A DNA stretch of 64,000 nt from NCBI GenBank assembly GCA_029884455.1, contig JAOUHU010000001.1, forward strand, positions 1 to 64,000, in the 5' to 3' direction. Below, in pieces: positions 49,898-58,616 of the stretch. The first letter of the stretch is position 1, and each line of letters starts with the position of its first letter. Both the position numbers and the translations under genes were made by a program. This DNA comes from Gammaproteobacteria bacterium (GTDB lineage Bacteria > Pseudomonadota > Gammaproteobacteria > Steroidobacterales > Woeseiaceae). Under the pieces are notes generated by a model. It ran no database searches. It was given only the letters and a program-made list of their open reading frames with translations, and was not told the origin of the DNA.

Positions 49898-51427
49898 CTA
49901 AAGGTTGCTGGGAAACGAGAACTGCGCCTTGTCCCTGACGCCACCTTTCGGCCAGCGTTGCGTTATGGTCTTGCGCCGCGTGTAAAAGCGCACACTGTCC
50001 GGCCCGTAGGCGAACAGGTCGCCGAACAGGGACCGTTTCCAGCCGCCGAAACTGTGCATCGCAACCGGTACCGGCAAAGGCACGTTGATGCCAACCATGC
50101 CGACCTGGATGTTGTCCGCGAAGTAACGCGCCGCCTCGCCGTCGCGTGTGAATATGCAGGTGCCATTGCCGTATTCATGCTCGTTAATCAGCTGCATGGC
50201 ATGTTCCTGAGACACGGCACGCACCACGCAGAGTACCGGGCCGAAAATCTCTTCGCGATAGATGCGCATGTCCGGGGTCACCTTGTCGAACAGGCAAGCA
50301 CCGAGGAAAAAACCTTCCTCGTGGCCGGGCACCCTGAGCGGCCGGCCGTCCACCACCAGCTCGGCACCTTCCTCGACGCCGAGATCGACATAGCTGCGTA
50401 CCTTGTCATGGTGTGCTTTCGTGACCAGCGGCCCCATGTTGTTGCAGCTCTCGGTGCCGTTACCCACCTTCAGATTCTGCAGTTCCTTGCTGAGCCTGCC
50501 GACGATCGTGTCCGCGGTTTCATCACCCACGCAGACCGCGACCGAAATTGCCATGCAACGCTCGCCGCAGGAGCCGTAAGCCGCGCCCATCAGGGCACTG
50601 ACGGTGTTGTCGATGTCCGCATCGGGCATGACGATGGCATGATTCTTCGCGCCACCCAAAGCCTGCACCCGCTTGCCGTTGCGGGTGCCGGTTGTATAGA
50701 TGTACTCGGCGATTGGCGTCGAGCCGACGAAGCTGATTGCCTGCACTCGCGGGTCCTCCAGTAGCGTGTCGACGGCCTCCTTGTCGCCGTTGACGACGTT
50801 GTAGACGCCGTCAGGCAATCCGGATTGCTGGAACAGGCGCGCGATGAACATGGGTGCGCTTGGATCTTTCTCGGACGGTTTCAACACAAAGGTGTTGCCG
50901 CAGGCGATCGCCATCGGAAACATCCACATCGGCACCATGGCGGGAAAATTAAACGGCGTGATCCCAGCGACGACACCGAGCGGCTGGAACTCCGACCAGC
51001 TGTCAATGTCCGGGCCGACGTTTTTCGTATGTTCGCCCTTGAGGAGTTCGGCAATGCCGCAAGCGTAATCGACGACCTCGATGCCACGCTGAAACTCGCC
51101 CATGGCATCGTCAAGAACCTTGCCATGCTCGTTGGTCAGCAGGGCGACGATCGCATCTGCGTGCTCCTCAAGCAGGGTTTTGAAGCGAAACATGATTCTG
51201 GCGCGTTTCGCCGGCGGGGTATTGCGCCAGGCGGGGAAAGCGGCTGCGGCTGCCGCGATCGCCTGCTCGACCGTGCCGCGCGAAGCCAGCGCGACCTGTC
51301 GCGTGACTTTACCGGTTGCCGGGTTGGTAATCGCCTGGGTACGGGCATTGTCCGCGACGTCGCGACCATTGATAAAGTGGCCGACGACCGCGTTGCTGGC
51401 AAGTTTTTCAGCAGGTCGTGCGTTCAT
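49898..51427 (-). CDS. mmsA: CoA-acylating methylmalonate-semialdehyde dehydrogenase
   Basis: 509 aa aldehyde dehydrogenase superfamily. Matches MmsA: NAD motif [12 protein letters not shown], catalytic Cys in [13 protein letters not shown], the Asn in [19 protein letters not shown], and no general-base Glu before it (typical of CoA-acylating MSDH). It turns methylmalonate or malonate semialdehyde into propionyl-CoA or acetyl-CoA. Directly downstream of the omega-aminotransferase gene (21 bp), which would make malonate semialdehyde from beta-alanine. Confidence 0.95.
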   Translation of the reverse strand: MNARPAEKLASNAVVGHFINGRDVADNARTQAITNPATGKVTRQVALASRGTVEQAIAAAAAAFPAWRNTPPAKRARIMFRFKTLLEEHADAIVALLTNEHGKVLDDAMGEFQRGIEVVDYACGIAELLKGEHTKNVGPDIDSWSEFQPLGVVAGITPFNFPAMVPMWMFPMAIACGNTFVLKPSEKDPSAPMFIARLFQQSGLPDGVYNVVNGDKEAVDTLLEDPRVQAISFVGSTPIAEYIYTTGTRNGKRVQALGGAKNHAIVMPDADIDNTVSALMGAAYGSCGERCMAISVAVCVGDETADTIVGRLSKELQNLKVGNGTESCNNMGPLVTKAHHDKVRSYVDLGVEEGAELVVDGRPLRVPGHEEGFFLGACLFDKVTPDMRIYREEIFGPVLCVVRAVSQEHAMQLINEHEYGNGTCIFTRDGEAARYFADNIQVGMVGINVPLPVPVAMHSFGGWKRSLFGDLFAYGPDSVRFYTRRKTITQRWPKGGVRDKAQFSFPSNL

Positions 51428-51448
51428 ATTGCTCCTCCGGGGGCTGCC

Positions 51449-52771
51449 TCAGGCAACCGAATCGATGACGCGACGGACAGCTTCGAACGATTGCTCCATC
51501 TCGTCAACCCTGGAATTCAGGAAGGGTGAAAACTGCAGCAGGTCCATACCGTTACGGACCACTACATTTTCCTCCCAGAAGCATTTCTTGTGGATTTCGA
51601 GACCACGAGCCCCGGGGGCGCCGGGTCGCGCAGCGAGTTCAATCGCGCCCATCAGTCCAAAATTGCGCACGTCAATAACCTTGTCGTGGTCATCGAAGGA
51701 GTGCAACAGGTCCGCAAATGTCTTCTCGAGCGCCATCGCCTGCTCGAAGGTGCCTTCTTCCCGGTAAACGTCCAGCGTTGCCAGTCCAGCGGCGGCGGCA
51801 ACCGGGTGGCCTGAGTAGGTATAGCCGTGAAACAGCTCGATCATGTGCTCCGGCCCCTGCATGAATGCCTGGTAGACATGGTCCCTGACCAGTACAGCAC
51901 CCATCGGGATAACACCGTTGGTCAGTCCTTTTGCCGTGGTGATCAAATCCGGGGTCACGCCGAAGCGCTCTGCAGCGGTGGCTTTGCCGACGCGCCCAAA
52001 CGCTGTAATCACCTCGTCGAATATCAGCAAGATACCGTGCCGGTCGCAGATTTCGCGGAGCTTTTCGAGGTAGCCCACAGGCGGCGGAATCACGCCCGCG
52101 GAGCCGATCACCGGTTCTACGATGACCGCAGCGATATTGCTGCCGTCGTGCAGCGCGGCCAGTCGCTCCAGGTCCTCTGCGAGCTCGGCACCATGCGCCG
52201 GCAGGCCGCGGCTGAAGGCATTGCGCGTCAGATCCAGGGTGTGGCGCATGTGGTCCACACCCGGTACCAGGTTTGCGCCGAACACCTTGCGATTCGGCAG
52301 CATGCCGCCCACCGACATGCCGCCGAAATTCACGCCGTGATAACCCTTTTCGCGACCGATCAGCCGGGTACGATGTCCCTCGCCGCGCGCGCGGTGGTAA
52401 GCCAGTGCGATCTTCAGGGCGCTGTCGACCGACTCGGAGCCGGAGTTTGTAAAAAAACAATTGCTGAATCCGGCCGGCGCCATGCCAACCACGCGCTCGG
52501 CCAGTGCAAATGCCTTGTCATTGCTCACCTGGAAACCGATGCAATAGTCGAGGGTCGCGACCTGCTTTTGTACAGCTTCGACAATTTTTGGATGGCAGTG
52601 GCCAAGGCCCGAGGTCCAGAGGCCCGAAAACATATCGTACAGACGCCTGCCATCGGCCGTGGTGTAGTAGTGGCCGGAGGCTCCCGCAATGATACGTGGC
52701 CGCTTCTTGAAATCGCGGTTGGCGGTGAAAGGCATCCAGTAGGCGTCGACGCTGGCGGGAGTTGTGCTCAT
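51449..52771 (-). CDS. Class III omega-aminotransferase (beta-alanine:pyruvate type)
   Basis: 440 aa from ATG 52771. The open frame extends to 52834 but the promoter at 52806-52834 shows transcription starts after that. PLP features: FFTNSGSESVDSALKIA, ILLIFDEVITAFGRVG (Asp), TTAKGLTNGVIPMGAV (the Lys), and FSGLWTSGLGHCHPKIVEAV at the N-terminus. This family uses pyruvate and beta-alanine or other omega-amino acids. Head gene of the minus-strand operon with mmsA. Divergent from the XRE-cupin regulator. Confidence 0.9.
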   Translation of the reverse strand: MSTTPASVDAYWMPFTANRDFKKRPRIIAGASGHYYTTADGRRLYDMFSGLWTSGLGHCHPKIVEAVQKQVATLDYCIGFQVSNDKAFALAERVVGMAPAGFSNCFFTNSGSESVDSALKIALAYHRARGEGHRTRLIGREKGYHGVNFGGMSVGGMLPNRKVFGANLVPGVDHMRHTLDLTRNAFSRGLPAHGAELAEDLERLAALHDGSNIAAVIVEPVIGSAGVIPPPVGYLEKLREICDRHGILLIFDEVITAFGRVGKATAAERFGVTPDLITTAKGLTNGVIPMGAVLVRDHVYQAFMQGPEHMIELFHGYTYSGHPVAAAAGLATLDVYREEGTFEQAMALEKTFADLLHSFDDHDKVIDVRNFGLMGAIELAARPGAPGARGLEIHKKCFWEENVVVRNGMDLLQFSPFLNSRVDEMEQSFEAVRRVIDSVA

Positions 52772-52805
52772 GGTTCTCGAATCCGCGGGAAAGACAGGGC
52801 CGACA

Positions 52806-52834
52806 AGTGTATGTCGCATAGCTATGTTAAACAA
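52806..52834 (-). promoter_or_regulatory. Promoter for the omega-aminotransferase operon (TTGTTT, 17 bp, TACACT)
   Basis: On the minus strand TTGTTT (52829-52834) and TACACT (52806-52811) are 17 bp apart. Transcription would start near 52799, 28 bases before ATG 52771. The start within the divergent spacer suits control by the adjacent XRE-cupin regulator. Confidence 0.5.
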
Positions 52835-52888
52835 TTAGTTACGAGCCTCTTGATAAGCCATTGATTTAATTAAAACGCTTGTCCAAAA

Positions 52889-52906
52889 TGTTTATTTTAA
52901 TAAACA
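52889..52906. promoter_or_regulatory. AT-rich operator-like palindrome, likely XRE-cupin site
   Basis: TGTTTATTTTAATAAACA is a near-perfect 18-bp inverted repeat (half-sites TGTTTATT and AATAAACA) located 19 bp before the regulator ATG. A second short palindrome TTTAATTAAA lies at about 52865-52874. PuuR-type XRE-cupin regulators bind AT-rich repeats near their own promoters. Binding is not demonstrated. Confidence 0.5.
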
Positions 52907-52924
52907 CTCTCCGGGGGTCTTGCC

Positions 52925-53473
52925 ATGGACCAGCAAATTGGCCGGCGGCTGCATGCCATTCGTACGCGATTGGCATTGTCACAGCGCCAGCTGGCGCGCG
53001 TTTCTGGCGTTGCCAATGCGACCATATCGCAGATCGAGGCGGGCAAGCTGAACCCGACCGTCAGTATGCTGAAGAAAGTGCTCGATGGCATTCCAATGAG
53101 CCTGGGTGAATTTTTCGCCGATCACGGTGAGTCCGCCGAGCGCATATTTTTTCGTGCCGGCCAGCTGACCGAAATTGCCGATGGCGGTGTTTCTTTTCGC
53201 CAGGTTGGCGCGAACCTGCGCAACAAGTCGATCCAGCTGCTGCAGGAATCCTATCAGCCTGGCGCCGGCACCGGCCGCCATGCCATCCGGCACGAAGGCG
53301 AGGAGTGCGGCATCGTGCTCAAAGGCCGGCTCGAGGTCACCGTCGCCGATCAGGTTGCCGTGTTGACGGCAGGGGATGCGTACTATTTTCGCAGCGAGCA
53401 ACCGCATCAGTTTCGTAACACCGGCAATGAAGTGTGTGAACTGATTACGGCCTGTACACCGCCGAGCTTTTGA
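52925..53473 (+). CDS. XRE-family regulator with cupin domain (PuuR-like)
   Basis: 182 aa. N-terminal helix-turn-helix of XRE type (RLHAIRTRLALSQRQLARVSGVANATISQIEAGKLNP region, residues about 5-40), then a cupin-2 domain in the last 75 residues (RHEGEECGIVLKGRLEVTV, QPHQFRN). This two-domain pattern is that of PuuR-like repressors of amine and amino-acid catabolism. It is divergent from the omega-aminotransferase/mmsA operon, which it most likely controls. Confidence 0.88.
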   Translation: MDQQIGRRLHAIRTRLALSQRQLARVSGVANATISQIEAGKLNPTVSMLKKVLDGIPMSLGEFFADHGESAERIFFRAGQLTEIADGGVSFRQVGANLRNKSIQLLQESYQPGAGTGRHAIRHEGEECGIVLKGRLEVTVADQVAVLTAGDAYYFRSEQPHQFRNTGNEVCELITACTPPSF

Positions 53474-53517
53474 TGCAAAGTGTCCGGCCCGGTTTTTTAA
53501 TCTAGACTAGAATTTTG

Positions 53518-54507
53518 ATGGCTAAGTTTGGCACTGTTTTTTGTGAAGAATTCGTCCGCGTCGAGTATCGCGATGGCGCCTGGCAGCAACCGCTCATGCA
53601 GCCCATCGGTCCGATTCCGATGCATCCCGCGGCGCATGTTTTTCATTATGCGAGCACCTGCTTCGAAGGATTCAAGGCATACCGACGGGCGGATGGCGCG
53701 GCACAGATTTTTCGCCTGCGCGACCACGTTGCGCGCATGCAGAAGAGTGCCGCGTCGCTGCGTTTGCCGGTTCCGCTTGCGGCAATGTTGTCACAGATGG
53801 TCATTGATCTGGTCTCGCGACAAGCGAGCAAGATCCCGGAGCCGCCGGGTTCGCTTTATTTGCGCCCGACCTTGATTGGCACGGAAAAGAACATTGGCGC
53901 GGCGGCAGCGCCGTCCACCGAAGCGCTGTTGTACGTGATTGCCTCACCGGTCGGTGATTATTTCGCTGGCGGCGCAAAAGCGCTGAAGCTGCTGGTTGAC
54001 GATCAGCGTGCGCGCACGACCGAGCAGCTCGGCAGCACCAAGACCGGCGGCAACTATGCAGCGGCACTTGGGCCGACGCTGGACGCGAAAGCCGCCTATG
54101 GCGTTGACCAGGTACTGTTTTGCCCGCATGGCGACGTACAGGAAACCGGCGCGGCGAATTTTCTTTTGCTGAGTGACAAGGAAGTGATTACCAAGCCGCT
54201 CGACAGTTCGTTCCTGCACGGCATTACGCGCGATTCAATTCTGCGTCTTGCCGCCGAGCTGGGCTACCGGGTCAGTGAGCGAAACATAACCGTCAGTGAG
54301 TTGCTGGAACTGGTCGCAACGCATGAAGCGGTGCTGTCCGGCACAGCGGCGACCCTGTCGCCGGTCGGTTGCCTGGTGCACAACGGCAGGGAAATCAGGG
54401 TGCGCGATGGCAATCCGGGGCCGAATGCCGAGAAGCTCCGTGCGGCGCTGCAGGCGATACAGACAGGCCGGGCGCCGGACACGCACGGCTGGCTGACTGC
54501 AGTTTGA
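53518..54507 (+). CDS. Branched-chain amino acid aminotransferase family (class IV)
   Basis: 329 aa. ATG 53518 follows an alternative TTG at 53515. Family motifs are HYASTCFEGFKAYRR, SLYLRPTLIGTE, the PLP Lys in LGSTKTGGNYAAAL, and CPHGDVQETGAANFLLL. This is the type II (GGNYA) class shared with eukaryotic BCATs; it transaminates branched-chain amino acids with 2-oxoglutarate. Starts 44 bp after the XRE gene, possibly one transcript with it, and ends 6 bp from hemN. Its relation to the beta-alanine operon is unclear. Confidence 0.9.
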   Translation: MAKFGTVFCEEFVRVEYRDGAWQQPLMQPIGPIPMHPAAHVFHYASTCFEGFKAYRRADGAAQIFRLRDHVARMQKSAASLRLPVPLAAMLSQMVIDLVSRQASKIPEPPGSLYLRPTLIGTEKNIGAAAAPSTEALLYVIASPVGDYFAGGAKALKLLVDDQRARTTEQLGSTKTGGNYAAALGPTLDAKAAYGVDQVLFCPHGDVQETGAANFLLLSDKEVITKPLDSSFLHGITRDSILRLAAELGYRVSERNITVSELLELVATHEAVLSGTAATLSPVGCLVHNGREIRVRDGNPGPNAEKLRAALQAIQTGRAPDTHGWLTAV

Positions 54508-54513
54508 TACCGG

Positions 54514-55920
54514 CTAGATCGCTTTTGAGAAGCGCTCGTTGACGTCAGCGTCGGCGAGATGCCGATCGAAACACATGGCAATACTTCGCAATAACAGTCG
54601 CCCGCGCGGCGTGACTGCAATGTGCGTGTCGGCAAGTTGCACCAGGCCATCCCGGTCGAGCACGGCGAGCCGCTCAAGTTCAGCGCGGAAATAGTCCGCG
54701 AACACAATGCCATGACGGCGATCAAATTCGGCGTACTGCAGTGAGTCGTAGCACATCAGCGCCTGCATGACATCGGCACGAATAAGGTCGTCAGCATCAA
54801 TCGCCAGGCCTTTTAGTATCGGTAGGCGGCCATCATCCAGCAGCGCCTCGTATGCCTGCGTCGTCACCGCATTTTGCGCGAAGCTGTCGCCGACATGGCT
54901 GATGGCACTGGCCCCAAGTCCGATCAGGTCGCATCGTTTGTGGGTCGCATATCCCTGGAAGTTTCTTTGCAGGCTGCCATTGCGCCGCGCCACGACCAGC
55001 TCATCGTCCGGCAAGGCAAAATGATCCATGCCAATGTAGCTGTAGCCGGCGGCACTCAGCCTGGTAATCGTTTGCTGCAGGATGGCAAGCTTGGTATCGG
55101 GCTGCGGGATCTGCTCCGCGGGTATCATACGTTGTCCCTTGAATCGCGCCGGCAGGTGCGCATAGTTATAAACCGCGAGGCGATCAGGGCGCATCGCGAT
55201 GACCGTGTCCAGGGTGCGTTCGAAACCGGATACGGTTTGCAATGGCAGGCCGTAAATCAGGTCGAACGAGATAGATTTGAATTGCGCGGCGCGCGCCGCG
55301 TCAAGCAGGGACCGGACCTGGACTTCACTTTGCATGCGATTGACGGCGCGTTGTACCGCGGTATCGAAATCCTGCACGCCGAGACTGAGGCGATTGAAGC
55401 CGAGACTGGCCAGGAAGCGAATCGCCTGTTCGTCGACGGTGCGCGGATCGACCTCGATGGAGAACTCGCGCTCACTGGATGGTGCAAATGCAAAGGCCCG
55501 CTCGAGTGTTGCCATCAGATCGCCGAGATGCGCGGCATCCAGGTAGGTCGGCGTTCCGCCCCCGAAATGCAGTTGGGTCACGCGCCGGGAAGTGGTGAAC
55601 AACCCGGCCTGCATGCTGATTTCCCGGTGCAGGTAGTCGAGGTAGCGGCTAACGCGTTCCTGGTTGCGGGTAACGATCTTGTTGCAGCCGCAGTAGTAAC
55701 AAAGCGAGCGGCAGAACGGGATGTGTACATACAGCGACAGCGGTCGATCCGAGCTGTTGCTTTGCAGCGCGAACTCGCGATACTCGTCGCCCGTGAACCG
55801 TTCCGTGAATTGCAACGCGGTCGGATAGGAGGTGTAGCGCGGGCCACGGCCGTCATAACGCCGGATCAGGTTTGCGTCAAATCGGATCTGGTTTGGGTGG
55901 ACTGCGGCCATATGCAGCAT
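54514..55920 (-). CDS. hemN: Oxygen-independent coproporphyrinogen III oxidase
   Basis: 468 aa from ATG 55920; ATG 55911 is also possible. The frame continues upstream into COX15 without a start signal. Radical-SAM cluster motif CRSLCYYCGC (C-x3-C-x2-C) in HIPFCRSLCYYCGCNKIVTR (cited in part), preceded by DGRGPRYTSYPTAL and followed by GGGTPTYL. Length matches HemN of E. coli (457 aa). It converts coproporphyrinogen III to protoporphyrinogen IX without O2. Lies 22 bp downstream of the COX15 gene, so the two heme genes are probably one operon. Confidence 0.94.
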   Translation of the reverse strand: MLHMAAVHPNQIRFDANLIRRYDGRGPRYTSYPTALQFTERFTGDEYREFALQSNSSDRPLSLYVHIPFCRSLCYYCGCNKIVTRNQERVSRYLDYLHREISMQAGLFTTSRRVTQLHFGGGTPTYLDAAHLGDLMATLERAFAFAPSSEREFSIEVDPRTVDEQAIRFLASLGFNRLSLGVQDFDTAVQRAVNRMQSEVQVRSLLDAARAAQFKSISFDLIYGLPLQTVSGFERTLDTVIAMRPDRLAVYNYAHLPARFKGQRMIPAEQIPQPDTKLAILQQTITRLSAAGYSYIGMDHFALPDDELVVARRNGSLQRNFQGYATHKRCDLIGLGASAISHVGDSFAQNAVTTQAYEALLDDGRLPILKGLAIDADDLIRADVMQALMCYDSLQYAEFDRRHGIVFADYFRAELERLAVLDRDGLVQLADTHIAVTPRGRLLLRSIAMCFDRHLADADVNERFSKAI

Positions 55921-55942
55921 CGTGACCGATCCGCGCAGCGGT

Positions 55943-56995
55943 TTACATGGGTACTTTCCGCAGGTCGTGCAACATGAACAGCGCCACCGTAAACAGCAGC
56001 ATGGCCACCGCCTGGTGAATAACGGCCAGCGCGGTTGGTACCTGCAGGAGCAGGGTTGCGATGCCGAGCCCGACTTGCAGGACCGCGGTGTGCAACAACG
56101 CGTTACGCGCTTTCGCGGCGCGCGCCGGAAAACCTGCGTTACGCGCTCGCCACCAGTAAAACAGCACCATGGCGAAAGTCGAAATGGCGAGCAGGCGATG
56201 ATCAAACTGCACCGTCGTCATATTTTCAAAAATATTCCGCCAGCCAGGCTCCAGTGCCATGAGCCCCGGAGGAATCCAGTAAACACCCATCATTGGGAAG
56301 GTGTTGTAAATCAGGCCGGCTTTGAGGCCAGCGACAAACGCACCGGACAGGATCGTGACGCCGATCAGCACAGTCAGCGCGACTGTGCGGCCATACCAGC
56401 GGTGACGCGATCCTCCCGCGACCGGCCTCAAAAGCGACAAGGCGCGCCAGTACATCATTGCGTAGACGGCAAATGCCGCTGCCAGATGCGCCGCCAGCCG
56501 GTACGGGCTGACGTGCGGTGTATCGACCTGGCCGCTCTCGACCATGACCTTGCCGATCAATCCTTGCGCGCCGCCAAGCGCCAGCATGAGCAGGTACCAT
56601 GGAAGTTGCTTTGCCGTGATGAATTTTCTTGCGACGAAGTACAGCATGGGCAGCAGAAATGCCATCCCCAATAGTCGACCCAGCAGCCGATGCAGGTATT
56701 CGAGCCAGAAAATACCCTTGAAGCCCTGCAAGTCCATATCGGAATTTACCTTGATGAATTCCGGCGTTTGCTGGTAGACCTCGAATACCCGTTGCCACTC
56801 GGCATCAGTCATCGGTGGCAGTATGTCCATGATCAAACGCCATTCGGCAATTGAAAGTCCGGAACCCGTCAGGCGCGTAACACCACCGAGCACCACCATG
56901 GCAAAGACCAGGGCGCAGCAAACCAGCAACCAGCGGGCGATCGCCTGCTGTGCCGCTTTGCTTCCGGCCGCGGAATTGTCAATGGTGTCGCGCAT
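55943..56995 (-). CDS. Heme A synthase (COX15/CtaA)
   Basis: 350 aa with about eight membrane helices in two four-helix halves. The motifs are RLTGSGLSIAEWRLIMDILPP, the heme ligands in LEYLHRLLGRLLG and DTPHVSPYRLAAH, and VQFDHRLLAIST. It oxidises the methyl of heme O to make heme A for cytochrome aa3. The E-x-x-H pattern of the first helix pair is present. Upstream of hemN on the minus strand. Confidence 0.92.
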   Translation of the reverse strand: MRDTIDNSAAGSKAAQQAIARWLLVCCALVFAMVVLGGVTRLTGSGLSIAEWRLIMDILPPMTDAEWQRVFEVYQQTPEFIKVNSDMDLQGFKGIFWLEYLHRLLGRLLGMAFLLPMLYFVARKFITAKQLPWYLLMLALGGAQGLIGKVMVESGQVDTPHVSPYRLAAHLAAAFAVYAMMYWRALSLLRPVAGGSRHRWYGRTVALTVLIGVTILSGAFVAGLKAGLIYNTFPMMGVYWIPPGLMALEPGWRNIFENMTTVQFDHRLLAISTFAMVLFYWWRARNAGFPARAAKARNALLHTAVLQVGLGIATLLLQVPTALAVIHQAVAMLLFTVALFMLHDLRKVPM

Positions 56996-57051
56996 GGGAC
57001 GGCAATCTTAGCAGCCCCGTAGCAAAAAGCAGTACGTGATATCCTCGCCCG

Positions 57052-58209
57052 ATGCGCGTGGAACAATGCAATAACCTCTCGGACTTTCGGCGTCTCGCGC
57101 GGCGACGGTTGCCAGCACCGGTGTTCCACTACCTCGATGGCGGCGCCGACGACGAAATTTCCCTGCGCCGCAATGTTGCCGCGTTCGATGACTACGAATT
57201 GCTGCCGTCGCAATTGACCGATGTCAGTCGAATCAATATGCAGACCACCCTGTTTGGCAAGAGTATCGACTGGCCGGTGATGATCTCACCAACCGGGGCA
57301 TCGAAATTATTTCACGGCGCAGGGGAAGCCGCCGTGGCGCGCGCCGCCGCAAAATTTGGCATGGTTTACAGCCTGTCAACGCTGGGTACAGCCAGTATCG
57401 AAGAAATAGCAGCTGCCGGCGACGGGCCGAAGCTTTACCAGCTTTACATCTTCAAGGATCGTGGCCTGACCGAGGAATGGATAACACGCTGCAAAGCGAG
57501 CGGCTATGCGGCGCTGGCACTGACCGTGGATTTGCCCGTGCCTGGCAATCGAGAGCGCGACCTGGTACAGGGATTCATGTTTCCGCCACGCTCCAGGTTG
57601 AAGCAGATACTTAGTTTTGCGCGTCACCCCGGCTGGTTGTACCGGGCGGCCATCAGGAAGGATCTCGACACGGTCAACATAACCTCGAGTGAGCGGGCAG
57701 CAGGAGCGCTCGCAACGGGTCTGCGTAAATTTATTGATGACGAACTGGAACGATCTTTAACGTGGCGCGACGTGGAATGGCTGGCGCAACGCTGGAACGG
57801 TCCGCTCGTTATCAAGGGAGTGCAAACTGTCGCTGACTGCCGCAAAGCAGCTGATTCCGGTGCGACTGCAGTCATGATTTCCAATCATGGTGGCAGGCAA
57901 CTGGATTCGGCGCCAGCGCCGGTCGACTGCATCGCTGCAATTGCCGATGCGCTTCGCGATCGCCTGGAAATTATCTGTGACGGCGGTATTCGGCGCGGCA
58001 ATCACGTGGTGAAGGCTCTGGCGCTGGGTGCGAATGCCTGCAGTATCGGTCGCGGCTATCTGTACGCTCTCGCCGCCGATGGTCAGAACGGCGTTGAACT
58101 GGCGCTCGGTCTGCTGCGCGCCGAGCTGGAGCGCACCATGGCGCTGGTAGGCTGCGTGTCGATACAAGATATCAATGCACAGTTTGTGCAGCATCGCTTG
58201 CCGCGTTAA
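57052..58209 (+). CDS. FMN-dependent alpha-hydroxy acid dehydrogenase (LldD-like)
   Basis: 385 aa TIM barrel. Motifs: FHYLDGGADDEISLRRN, FMN-binding ISPTGASKLFH, LSTLGTASIEEI, active-site SNHGGRQLD (His and Arg), and the phosphate loop DGGIRRGNHVVKAL. It oxidises L-lactate or a related 2-hydroxy acid. It lacks the insertion typical of glycolate oxidase. Whether electrons go to O2 or to a quinone cannot be told. It is a lone gene, divergent from COX15 (56 bp) and followed by the cold-shock gene. Confidence 0.9.
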   Translation: MRVEQCNNLSDFRRLARRRLPAPVFHYLDGGADDEISLRRNVAAFDDYELLPSQLTDVSRINMQTTLFGKSIDWPVMISPTGASKLFHGAGEAAVARAAAKFGMVYSLSTLGTASIEEIAAAGDGPKLYQLYIFKDRGLTEEWITRCKASGYAALALTVDLPVPGNRERDLVQGFMFPPRSRLKQILSFARHPGWLYRAAIRKDLDTVNITSSERAAGALATGLRKFIDDELERSLTWRDVEWLAQRWNGPLVIKGVQTVADCRKAADSGATAVMISNHGGRQLDSAPAPVDCIAAIADALRDRLEIICDGGIRRGNHVVKALALGANACSIGRGYLYALAADGQNGVELALGLLRAELERTMALVGCVSIQDINAQFVQHRLPR

Positions 58210-58289
58210 TTCGGCGCCGAACTATCGCTCTGCTGGCGATTTCCGAGTAATATGAGCCCAGCTTGGCCTATATGGGTGAGCGCTCCAAA

Positions 58290-58299
58290 GCCTTCGGGC
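58290..58299 (+). other. UUCG tetraloop hairpin in the cold-shock leader
   Basis: GCC-TTCG-GGC forms a very stable small hairpin 23 bases before the ATG of the cold-shock gene. The 112-bp region between 58210 and 58321 is probably mostly leader, as in other csp genes. Possible -10 TAATAT at 58248-58253 lacks a clear -35. Confidence 0.35.
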
Positions 58300-58321
58300 G
58301 GTGTTTTGTTACGAGGTAATT

Positions 58322-58534
58322 ATGGCAGGTGAAAGAGTTTCGGGAACCGTTAAGTGGTTCAACGACGACAAGGGATTTGGCTTTATCGCACGTGAGGGTG
58401 GTCAGGACGTATTCGTACACCACAGTGCAATCCAGATGGAAGGTTTCAAGACTCTGAAAGAGGGTCAGGCCGTCACGATGGAAGTGACCCAGGGTCAGAA
58501 GGGCCCGCAAGCCGAAAATGTAATGACCGTTTAG
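58322..58534 (+). CDS. Cold-shock protein (CspA family)
   Basis: 70 aa OB-fold RNA chaperone. The N-terminal [17 protein letters not shown] carries RNP1 (KGFGFI) and [10 protein letters not shown] carries RNP2 (VFVHH). It is the standard length. ATG 58322 with GAGG about 7 bases upstream; the frame extends upstream without a ribosome site. The gene is followed by a terminator-like hairpin. Confidence 0.95.
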   Translation: MAGERVSGTVKWFNDDKGFGFIAREGGQDVFVHHSAIQMEGFKTLKEGQAVTMEVTQGQKGPQAENVMTV

Positions 58535-58545
58535 GTTTTGCAGCG

Positions 58546-58590
58546 TCGGTCACGAGTCGAACAGTGACCGATTCGGTTTGTTCTTTTGTT
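58546..58590 (+). terminator. Probable intrinsic terminator of the cold-shock gene
   Basis: TCGGTCAC (58546-58553) pairs perfectly with GTGACCGA (58564-58571) across a 10-base loop, followed by TTCGGTTTGTTCTTTTGTT. The T-rich tract is broken by G and C, so efficiency is uncertain. It lies 12 bp after the csp stop and 26 bp before the octaheme gene ATG. Confidence 0.55.
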
Positions 58591-58616
58591 CGCCGCCTGT
58601 GCTGCAGGCGCACGTG

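Noticed and set aside
55921-56205. N-terminal extension of HemN into the COX15 gene
   Set aside because: The extension reads like out-of-frame Cys/Arg-rich shadow of COX15, and HemN homologues begin close to ATG 55920 or 55911.
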